From the NCBI RefSeq assembly GCF_000010725.1, contig NC_013854.1:1641001-1705000 (forward strand): a stretch of DNA of 64,000 nt, in the 5' to 3' direction. The notes under the pieces are model-generated. The model worked only from the letters and a program-made list of their open reading frames with translations. It searched no databases and had not been told where the DNA came from. Numbering within the stretch: position 1 is the first letter of the stretch; the number at the start of each line of letters is the position of its first letter. Both the position numbers and the translations under genes were made by a program. Below are positions 9,501-18,377 of this stretch, piece by piece. Source of the stretch: Azospirillum sp. B510. GTDB taxonomy: Bacteria; Pseudomonadota; Alphaproteobacteria; Azospirillales; Azospirillaceae.

Positions 9501-9878
9501 CTCCGGACCCGGCTCCTCCGTTTCCAGATAGGGGCGCAGCTCGCGCTGCAACCAGTCCTCATAGGCGAAGGGGATGTGGTTGGCCTTCTCCTCGAGGAAG
9601 AAGTCGAAGGGGTTGATCGCGGCGATCTCGGCGACCAGATCGACCTCGACGATGAATTCGCGCGTCTTTTCCGGGAAGACGAAGCGGGCCTGGAAGTTCG
9701 ACTGCGGATCCTGCTGCCAGTTGAGGAAATGCTGCTTCGGCGTGACCTTCAGGGAATAGCTGAGGATCGGTGTCCGGCAATGGGGAGCCGGGCGCAGCCG
9801 GATGATCTGCGGGCCGAGGGAGACCGGCCGGTCGTAGCGATAGATCGTCTTGTGGTTCAGCGCGACGTGGATCGCCAT
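6525..9878 (-). CDS. Transglutaminase-like / DUF2126 family protein
   Basis: A 1117-residue protein, the normal length for this family. The start at 9878 (MAIHVALNHKTIYRYDRPV) follows a GGAGG-rich site and matches the usual N-terminus; in-frame ATGs further upstream would add unconserved sequence. The N-terminal third is a bacterial transglutaminase-like domain with Cys180 ('GSCRDSAW'), His229 ('LHAWTEVF') and Asp245 ('LDPTSG'). The remaining two thirds are DUF2126, with typical segments 'MGGEPTFVSIDDMDGAEWNT' and 'GRHCGTGGGNHVVMGG'. The substrate is unknown. Family knowledge places it with CP-ATP-grasp/alpha-E proteins in predicted peptide synthesis and processing; that partner is at 1-1763 on the same strand, with an IS and an autotransporter in between. 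Confidence 0.93.
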   Translation of the reverse strand: MAIHVALNHKTIYRYDRPVSLGPQIIRLRPAPHCRTPILSYSLKVTPKQHFLNWQQDPQSNFQARFVFPEKTREFIVEVDLVAEIAAINPFDFFLEEKANHIPFAYEDWLQRELRPYLETEEPGPELAAYLQAIPRDKTPTIDFLVRVNQQLQQDIGYVIRMEPGIQSCAETLTKRTGSCRDSAWLLVQILRNLGLAARFVSGYLIQLTADQKALDGPSGPESDFTDLHAWTEVFLPGAGWVGLDPTSGLLAGEGHIPLACTPDASSAAPISGLVDEAEVDFGHEMSVTRIYEAPRVTKPYTPQQWAAIEALGHRVDEDLKTEDVRLTMGGEPTFVSIDDMDGAEWNTTALGPQKRRMAADLIHRLMARFAPGGLLHFGQGKWYPGESLPRWAMTLYWRRDGEALWANSDLLAREDTDYGHTAQDAGIFLVALAKRLGLDPNLVLGAYEDPWHYLRKESQLPVNVDPLNSKLDDKEERERLARVFTRGLAEPVGFALPINRRMTQQGPVWLSSTWPLRQERLLLIPGDSPVGYRLPIGSLPWVSKSDYPYGWETDPFEERGPLPPHPVQRRREIRGAVQDADRGVHTDKRIAQRQRIMAEVRDELPEEGKSAWWIVRTALTCEARNGRLHLFMPPMSTLEDYLAMLAEIEATAVELDMPVVIEGYQPPKDPRLNSMAVTPDPGVIEVNIHPAHSWDDLVRNTIALYEDARQSRLGAEKFMIDGRHCGTGGGNHVVMGGATAADSPFLRRPDLLRSLITYWQNHPALSYVFSGLFIGPTSQAPRVDEARDDQLYELEIAFNQIDQAAAGGNCPPWLVDRVLRNLLVDVQGNTHRAEFCIDKLYSPDSSTGRLGLVEFRAFEMPPHAEMSLTQQLLMRALVARFWKHPYKGRLVRWGTDLHDRFMLPHFVQQDMADVLQDLRDHGYALEDGWFAPHLNFRFPVYGHVSQRGITMELRMALEPWHVLGEEPGGGGTVRYVDSSVERVQVRVTGLIDARHVITCNGRRVPLIPTGVEGEFVGGVRYRAWQPPSCLHPTIPVHTPLIFDILDSWAGRSIGGCTYHVMHPGGRNYETFPVNANEAEGRRLARFFPFGHTPGPMDTPMEERNPQFPMTLDLRRG

Positions 9879-10098
9879 TGAAAACCCCGCCTCCATGCCT
9901 GTTCGATGATGATCGCGCCCCGGTTCGCTCCGAAGTCGCCGCGACAACGGTAGCACCGAAAAATCCGCCCCGACAGAGCGCCCCGGTGCCGACCCTACCG
10001 CAGTTGCGAAAAAGTCACGAAATTGCCGATGACGCGCACTGCGCCTTTCTTCCGTTCGCGTTACCCATTATATCCTAAGCGATCAGGCTATCGCTGCG

Positions 10099-11058
10099 GT
10101 GGGGACTCGCGTCTGGATGGTGTCGGTGGCGGCTTCTTCGGTCATGGGCGGCGGCCGCGGTTCGGGCGGCATGGAGGACGCCGGATTCGGCGGCGCCGGA
10201 CGGGGGGTCGTCACTGGGAAATACTTCAATTTCAAGCCGTTGCCGCCGCCGGCCGACATGCTTGGCAACCCGCTGGTGGTGCCCAACCTGCCGACGCACA
10301 AGCTGCCGAAGGAAACCTTCGGCAGCCGGCTCAAGCGGTTTCTCGCCCGGATGAATCTGGGCAGCCAGTCGGCGGACACCCGGCTGCGCTGGAAGCTGCA
10401 CGACACGATCCAGGCGACCATGGCGTCGCTGTCTCCCGCCGTCACGCTGGTGGCGGAAAAGCGCGCACCGGCGAAGCGCCGGAAGCTGTCGGTTCCCGTC
10501 GTCGTCGTCCGCCACCCCTATCACCTGCGCCATGTGTTCGAAATGCTGCCGACCATCCCCGACGGGCTGGCGGCGGAACGGCGGTTCCTCGAGCTTCTGA
10601 TGACCCGCGCGCTGAAGCGCTATGGCGAGCAGATGACCTTGCTGAAGGGCAGCGCCTTCTCCTTCGAGCATGAGGCGCGCGAATATTTTTTCGCCGGCTT
10701 CCGGTTGGAAAGGCAGATCAAGAAAGTCAACAATCCGGACGAGCGCTTCGCCGCGCTCCAGGCGGTCTACACCAACTATTTCCATGGACGGAATTACTAT
10801 TACTTCGCTCTGCTGCGGCGGGAAAAGCTGGCGGCCGACAACAAGCTGTTCATGCTGTTCGCCCGCGCCGTCTATTTCATGGCGCGGATCGACTGGAACG
10901 GCGAACTGTTGGACAAGCCGAACCCGCGCATGCTGCCGCGCCGCGACGACATGATGTTTTTCGTCGAGCGTGACAAGTCGGTCGTGACACGCTATCGCAG
11001 CGACCAGGATTTCCAGCGTCAGGTCAAGGCCGTGCTGGAAGCCTTCCAGGCCTCGTGA
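10099..11058 (+). CDS. Uncharacterised protein
   Basis: I do not recognise the family. The product is about 319 residues if the GTG at 10099 is used, but ATGs at 10117, 10144 and 10171 are also possible and none has a clear ribosome site. The N-terminal 40 residues are glycine-rich and probably disordered or not translated. From about residue 90 the protein is basic and helical, with many aromatic residues ('NYFHGRNYYYFALLRREKL') and no membrane segment or signal peptide. It is divergent from the transglutaminase gene and 31 bp upstream of an LprI-like gene, so the two may be co-transcribed. Coding is supported by the third-position GC pattern and by the clean fit between neighbours. Confidence 0.65.
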   Translation: MGTRVWMVSVAASSVMGGGRGSGGMEDAGFGGAGRGVVTGKYFNFKPLPPPADMLGNPLVVPNLPTHKLPKETFGSRLKRFLARMNLGSQSADTRLRWKLHDTIQATMASLSPAVTLVAEKRAPAKRRKLSVPVVVVRHPYHLRHVFEMLPTIPDGLAAERRFLELLMTRALKRYGEQMTLLKGSAFSFEHEAREYFFAGFRLERQIKKVNNPDERFAALQAVYTNYFHGRNYYYFALLRREKLAADNKLFMLFARAVYFMARIDWNGELLDKPNPRMLPRRDDMMFFVERDKSVVTRYRSDQDFQRQVKAVLEAFQAS

Positions 11059-11089
11059 CATTCCGCTTTCCCACCCAAGGTTTCCCGCG

Positions 11090-11953
11090 ATGCGCGTTCT
11101 GTCCCTGGCCGGTGGCCTCCTTGCCGCCGGTTCCCTGTTCGCGATCATGGCCGCGGTTCCGGCCCTTTCGGCTCCGGCGGACGGTTCCCTCACAAATCCC
11201 GGCCCGATCGAATCCACGGCGCCCGATTGCGACGCGGCCGAGACGCCGATGGCGCAGCTGGTCTGCCGCGACCCGAAGCTGGCGGCCGCCGGCGCCGCGC
11301 TGGACGATGCGCTGGCGGCGCTGGGGACCACGACCGATGACGCCGGCCGTGCGGCGATCGGGGACAGCCAGACCGTCTGGCGGGCGCGGCGGGACGAGGC
11401 GTGCCCGGTGTCCGCCGCCGACCTTGCCGACGCGAAATCGGTCAAGACGCGCACCGACTGCCTGATGCGGGTGATCCGCCAGCGTACGGCGGCGCTGGAG
11501 GCGGAGCGCCAGGCCCGGTCGCGCCCGGTCGCCGACATGCCGTTGACGGTCACCGGCGCCGCCGCCCGCCAGTTCGCCGCCCCCCAGCAGCAGATGGCGC
11601 CGTTCAACCGCAAGGTGGCGCTGTCGACGCTGGCCGGCCGCTGGGGCAAGGCCGATCCGAACGACCGCACCGCCATCGATGATTGCCGAAGCTCCTATCT
11701 GGAGATCGGTGCGGACCGTGGCGTGCACGCGGTGGATACGCGCCTGCCGCCCTTCCCGTTGGAGGGCACGCTGACGGCCGACGGCGACCCGGTGCAGGGG
11801 ATCGACCTGCTGGCGGCCGGTCCGGTGGAGGGGACGCCGCCCCGGCTGGCCACCCTGCGGCTGCTGCCGGCCGATTCGCCGCGCTTCGACCGGCTGCTCC
11901 TGCGACTGGAGCCGCCGGCGACCTTCGCGGCGGAGTTCCTGCGCTGCCGCTAA
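11090..11953 (+). CDS. Secreted protein with LprI-like (DUF1311) domain
   Basis: 287 residues with an N-terminal signal peptide (hydrophobic 'LLAAGSLFAIMAAVPALSAPA'). Residues about 40-130 carry the LprI/DUF1311 pattern of spaced cysteines: 'DCDAAETPMAQLVCRDPKL', then 'RRDEACP' and 'RTDCLMRVI'. In the characterised mycobacterial LprI this fold inhibits lysozyme; that role here is only an analogy. The C-terminal half (about 170-287), with 'DDCRSSYLEIGADRGVHAV' and a terminal 'LRCR', is not recognised. The gene follows the uncharacterised gene closely and overlaps the convergent epimerase gene by 4 bp. Confidence 0.75.
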   Translation: MRVLSLAGGLLAAGSLFAIMAAVPALSAPADGSLTNPGPIESTAPDCDAAETPMAQLVCRDPKLAAAGAALDDALAALGTTTDDAGRAAIGDSQTVWRARRDEACPVSAADLADAKSVKTRTDCLMRVIRQRTAALEAERQARSRPVADMPLTVTGAAARQFAAPQQQMAPFNRKVALSTLAGRWGKADPNDRTAIDDCRSSYLEIGADRGVHAVDTRLPPFPLEGTLTADGDPVQGIDLLAAGPVEGTPPRLATLRLLPADSPRFDRLLLRLEPPATFAAEFLRCR

Positions 11954-12846
11954 AGCCGTGACGGCAGGAAACGGACGGTCATCGACAGCCGCTCCCCCGG
12001 CGGCAGGGCGATCACGCCGGCGCCGGGTTCCTGCGGGCGGTTCAGCGCGTCGGTCATGTGGGTGACCGGCTCCAGGCACAGATAGGGCTCTCCCGCGGGC
12101 GCATAGACGATCAGATGTCCGACCGGACCGTCGGCCAGCATTGTCAGACGGATCCGCTCCTGCGGACGGTCCAGCGTCGCGGCGCCGCTCCAGCCGGTGA
12201 AGCCGTTGTCCAGCGCCACATGATCCATCGTCACGCCATGGCGGAAGTCCCAGGCCGCAGGCAGCGGACGCTTCCGGCAGGGCAGGATGGAGTCGTCATT
12301 CTCCCATACCGTGAGGACGTCGGCGGTCACGCGGCTGCCCGGTGTCTTCACGAAATAGGGGTGCAGTCCCAGTCCGGCCGGCATGTCGCCGTCCGACTCG
12401 TTGACGAGGTCGAGCGTCACGGTCAGCCCGTCATCGTCCAGCGCCATCGTCTGCGTCGCGCGATAGCTCCAGGGCCAGTCGTCGGCCCGATGGCTGAATC
12501 CCATGCGCAGGGCGTCGTCGGCGATGGCCTCGACGGTCCACGGGGTGGACCAGCCATGACCATGGATCCGGTGCGGTGATCCCGGATCGGTCGCCAGCGC
12601 GATCTTGCGCCCCTGGAAGACGAACCGCCCGCCGCCGATGCGGTTGGAGAAGGGAACCAGAGGAAAACAGGCCATGTCCGGCGCGAAATCGCCGGCCAGC
12701 GCGCGGGGGGAGGTGGGCCGGAACAGATCGACCGGGCCGTCGGCCGTCGACAGGCTCCAACTCGCCAGCGCACCGCCGCAGCGCGGGGCCACGGTAAGGG
12801 TCATCATCCGGTGCCGCAACGCGCAGATGGTGCCAGTCTCGATCAT
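11950..12846 (-). CDS. Aldose 1-epimerase family protein
   Basis: 298 residues, in the range for galactose mutarotase-like enzymes. Typical motifs are present: 'FSNRIGGGRF', 'HRIHGHGWSTPW' with the histidine region, 'GLGLHPYF' with the second catalytic histidine, and 'CLEPVTHMTDALNRP' with the catalytic glutamate. The expected role is interconversion of alpha and beta anomers of hexoses in the cytoplasm; the exact sugar cannot be told. It starts at 12846 and is transcribed alone toward the LprI-like gene. It probably belongs to the DUF4432/aldose epimerase superfamily branch common in proteobacteria. Confidence 0.88.
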   Translation of the reverse strand: MIETGTICALRHRMMTLTVAPRCGGALASWSLSTADGPVDLFRPTSPRALAGDFAPDMACFPLVPFSNRIGGGRFVFQGRKIALATDPGSPHRIHGHGWSTPWTVEAIADDALRMGFSHRADDWPWSYRATQTMALDDDGLTVTLDLVNESDGDMPAGLGLHPYFVKTPGSRVTADVLTVWENDDSILPCRKRPLPAAWDFRHGVTMDHVALDNGFTGWSGAATLDRPQERIRLTMLADGPVGHLIVYAPAGEPYLCLEPVTHMTDALNRPQEPGAGVIALPPGERLSMTVRFLPSRL

Positions 12847-13144
12847 GCGGTTCCCCCATTGTCAGCGCCCCGGTTTTTTATCGCACATGCGAAGACCGAA
12901 GGGAAACACCACTGTCGATGATTAAGGTCGACGATCCGGCTTCGACACAATTCGTACGATTTTGATGAAAAATTCGCGCATCATACACCCGTCATTTACC
13001 CTCGCTGCGCAACGATGCTCCTCCGGCTTGGCCCCAAGGCCGGCGGGGAGTCGCCGACGCGGTCCGGCCGCTGTCTGTTGTCCAGTCGTCCATTGCCCAG
13101 TCGTCCATCATCCCGCCGCCCATCACCCCTAGGAAAGGTCCGGA
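12847..13144. other. Intergenic region between divergent epimerase and kinase genes
   Basis: About 300 bp without a gene. It contains an AT-richer stretch near 12880-12990 suited to promoters in both directions, and a short tandem repeat array at 13082-13126 just before the ribosome site of the kinase gene. Confidence 0.6.
13082..13126 (+). repeat. Three 15-bp tandem repeats in the 5' leader of the kinase gene
   Basis: The unit CCAGTCGTCCATTGC is followed by CCAGTCGTCCATCAT and a degenerate third copy CCCGCCGCCCATCAC. The first two share 12 leading bases exactly and the third matches the second at 11 of 15. The array ends 18 bp before the GTG start. Confidence 0.7.
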
Positions 13145-15823
13145 GTGTCCAGCCACCAGTCCAACCGTGCGATGCAGACACCGTCACCGGCCATGGTCGC
13201 GCTGGACGAGGCGGAGATGTGTGCCGCGTTGCCGGATTACCATGCGCTGCCGGCGCGGCTGGTGATCGGAACGGTGCTGCGCTCGTACCTCGACACCCTG
13301 CTGTTGACACCGACGGAACTGATCCATCTGGCCAAGCCGCTGAAGGCCTGCCTGGAACAGGGATCATTGGTCGAAGCCTCCATCACCCGTGTCTCAGCGG
13401 TCCAGGCGCGCGCGCCGGGACAGGCGCAGCAGGCGCGCCGCACCGCCATCCGTGCCGCGGTCGACGAAAGCTGGGCCAAGGCGCGTACCGCCCAGGCGGC
13501 CTTCTCCAGCATGCCACGGGGGCGGGCGCCGGTGGATTGGCTGCTGTCCCAGGGGCCGAAGTCGCCAACCGGCGACGCGGAGTACGACTTGCGGGTCGCG
13601 CTCAGCCTGGAACTGCTGGAGATCAAGAACTGGACCGGCAAGCTGGACCGCCTGCTGGAACTGCACCAGTGGGACCGGGGCGAGCGGCTGGCCGCCGCCA
13701 TTGATGGGGTGATCGGCGACATCCTTGCCTCATCCGCCGCCGGCGCGGACCTGTTCGGGGCCAATCTGCTGCCCGGATCGCTGCTTTCCACCTTTTGCGA
13801 CCTGCTGTTCGGGCGCGTCGGCATGGACGCCTTCGGACCGAACCGTGTCGGTGTGCTGAACGCCCTGTTCCGGCAGGGCAAGCTGCCCCAGGCCAAGGCC
13901 GCCGTCCTCGACCGCATCCGCCGCCAATTGAAGGCGCCCCAGCCCCTGGGCCGCGGCGCCTTCGACCAGGAGGCGGAGATGTTGAAGACGCTGGTCGGAC
14001 ACCTGCTGACCCGCGACGGTCTGGTCGGTGGTGCCGCGATGGCCGACGCCTTGACGATTCGCTATTCGCGCCGGCTTGAGCAGGGCGGGGCCAGCGCCTA
14101 TCGCCGCTCCATCGTCGGGCTCGGCGAAGGGCAATCGGATCTGATCTGCCGGATCCATTACCTGACCCGGGTCGCCGCGGCCCCGGCGGCCGAGCGCCAT
14201 GCCGACGAGATCCTCGCCTCGCTGGATGCGGCGGTCTGCAACGAGCTGCTGATCGAGAACATGCTGGTGCAGACGCCCGACACGGCTCTGCTGGAGCGTG
14301 ATTTCTCCCGCGCGCTGGCGGCCATCCGCTCGGCCCCCCTGCCGGGCGAGTCCTGCGAACGGATCGCCGCCCGTGCCGAACGGTCCGTCGATGATTACGT
14401 CAAGACCGGCCAGCTCGCCGTCCGGCTTAAGCAGGTGGAGCCGGTTCAACGCCGCCGGATCGTCCGCCTGGCGGAGGTCGCCTGTTCCGGCCTGATCCGG
14501 GAGGACGGCGCCTTGCCGCTGATGCGCCAGCTCATCCTGGAAACCGTCCGCCAGCCGCAATTCCAGGCGGAGCTTGCCCAGCCCGAGAGCGAGGTCGCCC
14601 AGGCCGAAGTGCGCCGTCTCCTGGAGTTGCTGGACCGGCTGCGTCAAATGGCCACGACGCCCGCGCCGCCACCCTCTCCGTTGCCCTCTCCGCCGCCAGC
14701 CCTGACTCCATCCCTGCCGGCCACCATCGAGGTGGCGTTCCCGCAACAGCGGAGCCCGTCGCCCGGCGGCATGCGCGGTGCCGAGACCGTTCTCCATCCC
14801 GTCAGCCGGCAAATCGCCGGTGCGCCGGCCAAGGCCGCCATCCCGGCCGCGGGCGTATCCGGCCTGTGCGCGAACTGCTACGCCGTCCAGGACGCGTCAG
14901 GGACCTGCGCCGCCTGCGGCTATCCCGCGAGGTCCGACAACCGGCCGGGGGTGCATCTGGAGCCGGGAACGCTGCTGCATGGCCGCTACCGGGCCGGGCG
15001 CGTGCTGGGGCAGGGGGGATTCGGCGCCACCTATCTGGGGTGGGACGACCGGCTGCGGGTGAAGGTGGCGATCAAGGAATATTACCCGGCGAACCTGATC
15101 GCCCGGCTTCCCAACGCCGCCGCCGTCTCTCCCTTCTCCGAGGAACATGCGGAAACCTTCGCCGCCGGCCTGGAGAAATTCCTGGAGGAGGCGCGGACGC
15201 TCGCGCGCCTGCGCGACGTGCGCGAGATCGTCGGCGTCCAGGATTTCTTCGAGGAGAACGGCACCGCCTATCTGGTCATGGAGCTGCTGGAAGGCCGCAC
15301 CATGAAGAAATATCTGGGCGATTGCGGCGGCCGGATCGATGTGAAGCGGACCCTGTCGTTGCTGATGCCGATCGCCAAGGCGTTGCAGGCGATCCATGAC
15401 CAGGGGCTGATCCACCGCGACATCAGCCCGGACAACATCTTCCTGACCAATGGCGGCGACCGCAAGCTGCTGGATTTCGGCGCCGCGCGGCAGACCGCCC
15501 GTCCGGGCGCCGGCCTGACCGTGATCCTCAAGCCGGGCTATGCCCCGCCCGAACAATATTCCAACGAGGGCCGGCAAGGTCCCTGGTCGGATGTCTATGC
15601 GCTCTGCGCCACGATCTATCTGGCGCTGACCGGCCGCACCCCGCCCGACGCCACGGCGCGCTTCATGAACGACAAGGTGCCGAAGCCGTCCGAGCTGGGG
15701 GTGACGCTGTCGCCGGGGTTTGAAAAGGTGCTGCTGGCGGGCCTCGCCATGCGCTGGCAGGAACGGCCGCAATCGATGAAGGATCTGCTGCGCGCCATGA
15801 CCAATGCGCTGACCGCCGGCTGA
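13145..15823 (+). CDS. Large protein with C-terminal Ser/Thr protein kinase domain
   Basis: 892 residues from a GTG at 13145, preceded by AGGAAAGG; an ATG at 13172 is an alternative. The first ~500 residues are helical and not recognised. A low-complexity Pro/Ser stretch follows at about 502-525. A zinc-ribbon-like C-x2-C-x9-C-x2-C ('CANCYAVQDASGTCAACGYP') sits at about 575. The kinase domain runs from about 602 to 885: glycine loop 'VLGQGGFGATYLGW', lysine in 'VKVAIKEYYP', 'LIHRDISPDNIFL', 'LLDFGAAR' and 'PPEQYSNEG', so the catalytic residues are intact. The HRDISPDN form (S for the usual K) occurs in a known bacterial subgroup. No transmembrane segment is seen, so the protein is likely cytoplasmic. 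Targets are unknown. Confidence 0.88.
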   Translation: MSSHQSNRAMQTPSPAMVALDEAEMCAALPDYHALPARLVIGTVLRSYLDTLLLTPTELIHLAKPLKACLEQGSLVEASITRVSAVQARAPGQAQQARRTAIRAAVDESWAKARTAQAAFSSMPRGRAPVDWLLSQGPKSPTGDAEYDLRVALSLELLEIKNWTGKLDRLLELHQWDRGERLAAAIDGVIGDILASSAAGADLFGANLLPGSLLSTFCDLLFGRVGMDAFGPNRVGVLNALFRQGKLPQAKAAVLDRIRRQLKAPQPLGRGAFDQEAEMLKTLVGHLLTRDGLVGGAAMADALTIRYSRRLEQGGASAYRRSIVGLGEGQSDLICRIHYLTRVAAAPAAERHADEILASLDAAVCNELLIENMLVQTPDTALLERDFSRALAAIRSAPLPGESCERIAARAERSVDDYVKTGQLAVRLKQVEPVQRRRIVRLAEVACSGLIREDGALPLMRQLILETVRQPQFQAELAQPESEVAQAEVRRLLELLDRLRQMATTPAPPPSPLPSPPPALTPSLPATIEVAFPQQRSPSPGGMRGAETVLHPVSRQIAGAPAKAAIPAAGVSGLCANCYAVQDASGTCAACGYPARSDNRPGVHLEPGTLLHGRYRAGRVLGQGGFGATYLGWDDRLRVKVAIKEYYPANLIARLPNAAAVSPFSEEHAETFAAGLEKFLEEARTLARLRDVREIVGVQDFFEENGTAYLVMELLEGRTMKKYLGDCGGRIDVKRTLSLLMPIAKALQAIHDQGLIHRDISPDNIFLTNGGDRKLLDFGAARQTARPGAGLTVILKPGYAPPEQYSNEGRQGPWSDVYALCATIYLALTGRTPPDATARFMNDKVPKPSELGVTLSPGFEKVLLAGLAMRWQERPQSMKDLLRAMTNALTAG

Positions 15824-15842
15824 ACCGTGAGAACCACCAATG

Positions 15843-15876
15843 AAAAAAAGGGACCGGAAAACCGGTCCCTTTTTTT
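15843..15876. terminator. Strong bidirectional intrinsic terminator
   Basis: Seven A residues plus GGGACCGG (15843-15857), an AAAA loop, then CCGGTCCC and seven T residues (15862-15876) form a perfect 15-bp hairpin. It lies between the convergent kinase and cyclophilin genes and can serve both. Confidence 0.95.
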
Positions 15877-15908
15877 CGATCGGATGTGGCCGCGCCGTTA
15901 CGTGACGT

Positions 15909-16478
<570 letters not shown>

Positions 16479-16691
16479 GCGAAACACTCCGATGAGCTGA
16501 AATCCGCGAAGCGGACCATAGGGGAAAAGCGTCGGAATGCAAAGCCGCCCTGGCGAAATGAGCGTCTGTATGGCCGATCCGCCAAAAGTCACGGATGAAG
16601 GCCGCTTGTCCGGCTGTTCATCCGGCCGTGGGCATGGCAAGCCGGTCTCCTTGGATGTGCCGTTGGATAAGATGGGAAGAGGAGGCGCGGT

Positions 16692-18377
16692 GTGAGGCTG
16701 GGGCGGGCGATAGCGGGAAGCACGGCGATCGCGATGACGCTCGGTGTCGTCGGGCTGGGCGCGGCGATCCTGGCCGGTCCGGCGCTGATCAGCGGTTTCG
16801 CCGCTCAGGCTCTGCGGGACGCCGGCTTCACCGGTGCCGTCGTGACCGTCATCCATCCGCGCATCGCCGATGGCTGGCGCGGCCTGCGGCTGGAATTCAC
16901 CGGCGACAGCGGCCCGCTGGAGGCCGCCGCCGCGGCGCGGGACCTGCCGATGTCCGGGCGGATCACCCTGTCGGGCGCGCTGGTGGCGGGGATTGATGGC
17001 GCGGCGGTGACGATCACGCCGGACGGTTGCCTGTCCGCCACGGCGCAGCGGCTGATCGCCACCGGACAATCGTTGGAACTGCCGCAGGGTGCCGAGCTGT
17101 GCGCCATACCGGATGGCCCGCTTCTGCGCTGGTCGCCCGATACCCTCTCCGTCGCGGCGGATCTGCGGGTGCCGCGCCTCGATGTTCCGGCCAGTGGGCA
17201 GCGTGCCGAAGAGATGGCGCTGCGGCTGGAACAGGATGAGCGGCAACGGCGGGCCGACGCCACGGTCGGACGGCTGATCAGCACGGCCAAGCCGGCACCC
17301 GTCGTCCCGCTCGCCGTCATGCTGCGGGCGGAGCAGGCGTTGCGGGCCGGGGCGGGCGACGGGCCTTGGACGATCGACGGCAGCGCCAAGGGCGCCGACG
17401 GACTTCTCTCCGTTACCCTGGCCGGCGATTTCGATCCGGCCACCGGGTTGGGAAAACTCGACGCGGTGGTGAAGCCGGTCCGGCTCGCTCCGGGCGGCCC
17501 CGGCCTTGCCGCCGTTTCGCCCCTCGCGGCGACCTATCTGGAAAAGGCGTCCGGCACCCTGTCGGGCAAGGCGACGCTGGCCTGGAGCGCCAAGGGCCTG
17601 ACCACAACCGGGCGCGCCACGGTGAAGGGGCTCGCCGGTGCCGCCGGGCCGGTGACGGTCGCCGCCGTCGATGGCACGGTCGCCCTGTCCAGCCTGTCGC
17701 CGCCGGTGATTCCCGCCGGGCAGAAGCTGTCCGTCGGCCTGCTCGATGTCGGCATTCCGCTGACCGACGGCACGCTGCTGTTCGGCTATGGCCGCGACCG
17801 GCGGCTGGACGTGGACCGGGCCGAATGGCGCTGGGCCGGCGGTCTGCTGCGCGCCGACCCGTTCGAACTGGCACCCGGCAAGCCAAAGGGAACCGTCACC
17901 CTGCATGCCGAGGGCATCGATGCGGCCAAGCTGCTGGACCTGATCGCGGTCGACGGGCTGGCGGCGACCGGCAGCCTGTCCGGCTCCCTGCCGGTGGTTT
18001 TCGCCGACGACATGGTGACGGTGGATGGCGGCGTGCTGGAGGCCACGGCCCCCGGCACGCTGCGCTACGATCCCGAAAAGCCGCCCGCCGCGCTGACCGG
18101 GGAGGAGGGCAGCCCGACCGCCATGCTGATGGGCGCGCTGACCGACTTCCATTATGACAGCCTGCGGATCACCATCGACGGGCGGGCCGGTGGCGACCTC
18201 AGCGCCGGCTTCTCGCTGCGCGGCGCCAACCCGTCATTCTACGATGGCTATCCGGTTGCCCTTAACCTTAAGCTGTCTGGTGCGCTCGACCGGATTCTGC
18301 GCCAGAACCTCGACGTCTACCGGATCACCGACAGGCTGCGGGACCGGATGACCGGCTCCGACCAGAAGGACCAATGA
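16692..18377 (+). CDS. ydbH: YdbH family AsmA-like protein (intermembrane lipid transport)
   Basis: 561 residues from a GTG at 16692 with a GAGGAGGC ribosome site. One N-terminal membrane anchor (about residues 7-35) is followed by a long soluble region rich in alternating beta-strand sequence, as in AsmA-like bridge proteins. The C-terminal part ('ALTDFHYDSLRITIDGRAGG', 'LKLSGALDRILRQN') resembles the YdbH C-terminus. It is shorter than the ~880-residue E. coli protein. The decisive evidence is context: the next two genes are YnbE and YdbL types, each overlapping by 4 bp. In E. coli, YdbH acts with YhdP and TamB in moving phospholipids to the outer membrane. Confidence 0.85.
   Translation: MRLGRAIAGSTAIAMTLGVVGLGAAILAGPALISGFAAQALRDAGFTGAVVTVIHPRIADGWRGLRLEFTGDSGPLEAAAAARDLPMSGRITLSGALVAGIDGAAVTITPDGCLSATAQRLIATGQSLELPQGAELCAIPDGPLLRWSPDTLSVAADLRVPRLDVPASGQRAEEMALRLEQDERQRRADATVGRLISTAKPAPVVPLAVMLRAEQALRAGAGDGPWTIDGSAKGADGLLSVTLAGDFDPATGLGKLDAVVKPVRLAPGGPGLAAVSPLAATYLEKASGTLSGKATLAWSAKGLTTTGRATVKGLAGAAGPVTVAAVDGTVALSSLSPPVIPAGQKLSVGLLDVGIPLTDGTLLFGYGRDRRLDVDRAEWRWAGGLLRADPFELAPGKPKGTVTLHAEGIDAAKLLDLIAVDGLAATGSLSGSLPVVFADDMVTVDGGVLEATAPGTLRYDPEKPPAALTGEEGSPTAMLMGALTDFHYDSLRITIDGRAGGDLSAGFSLRGANPSFYDGYPVALNLKLSGALDRILRQNLDVYRITDRLRDRMTGSDQKDQ

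Noticed and set aside
6558-9881. Very long open frame on the plus strand opposite the transglutaminase gene
   Set aside because: Its composition (Arg, Gly, Ala, Gln-rich, no motifs) is that of an antisense shadow in GC-rich DNA; the minus-strand protein has all family motifs.
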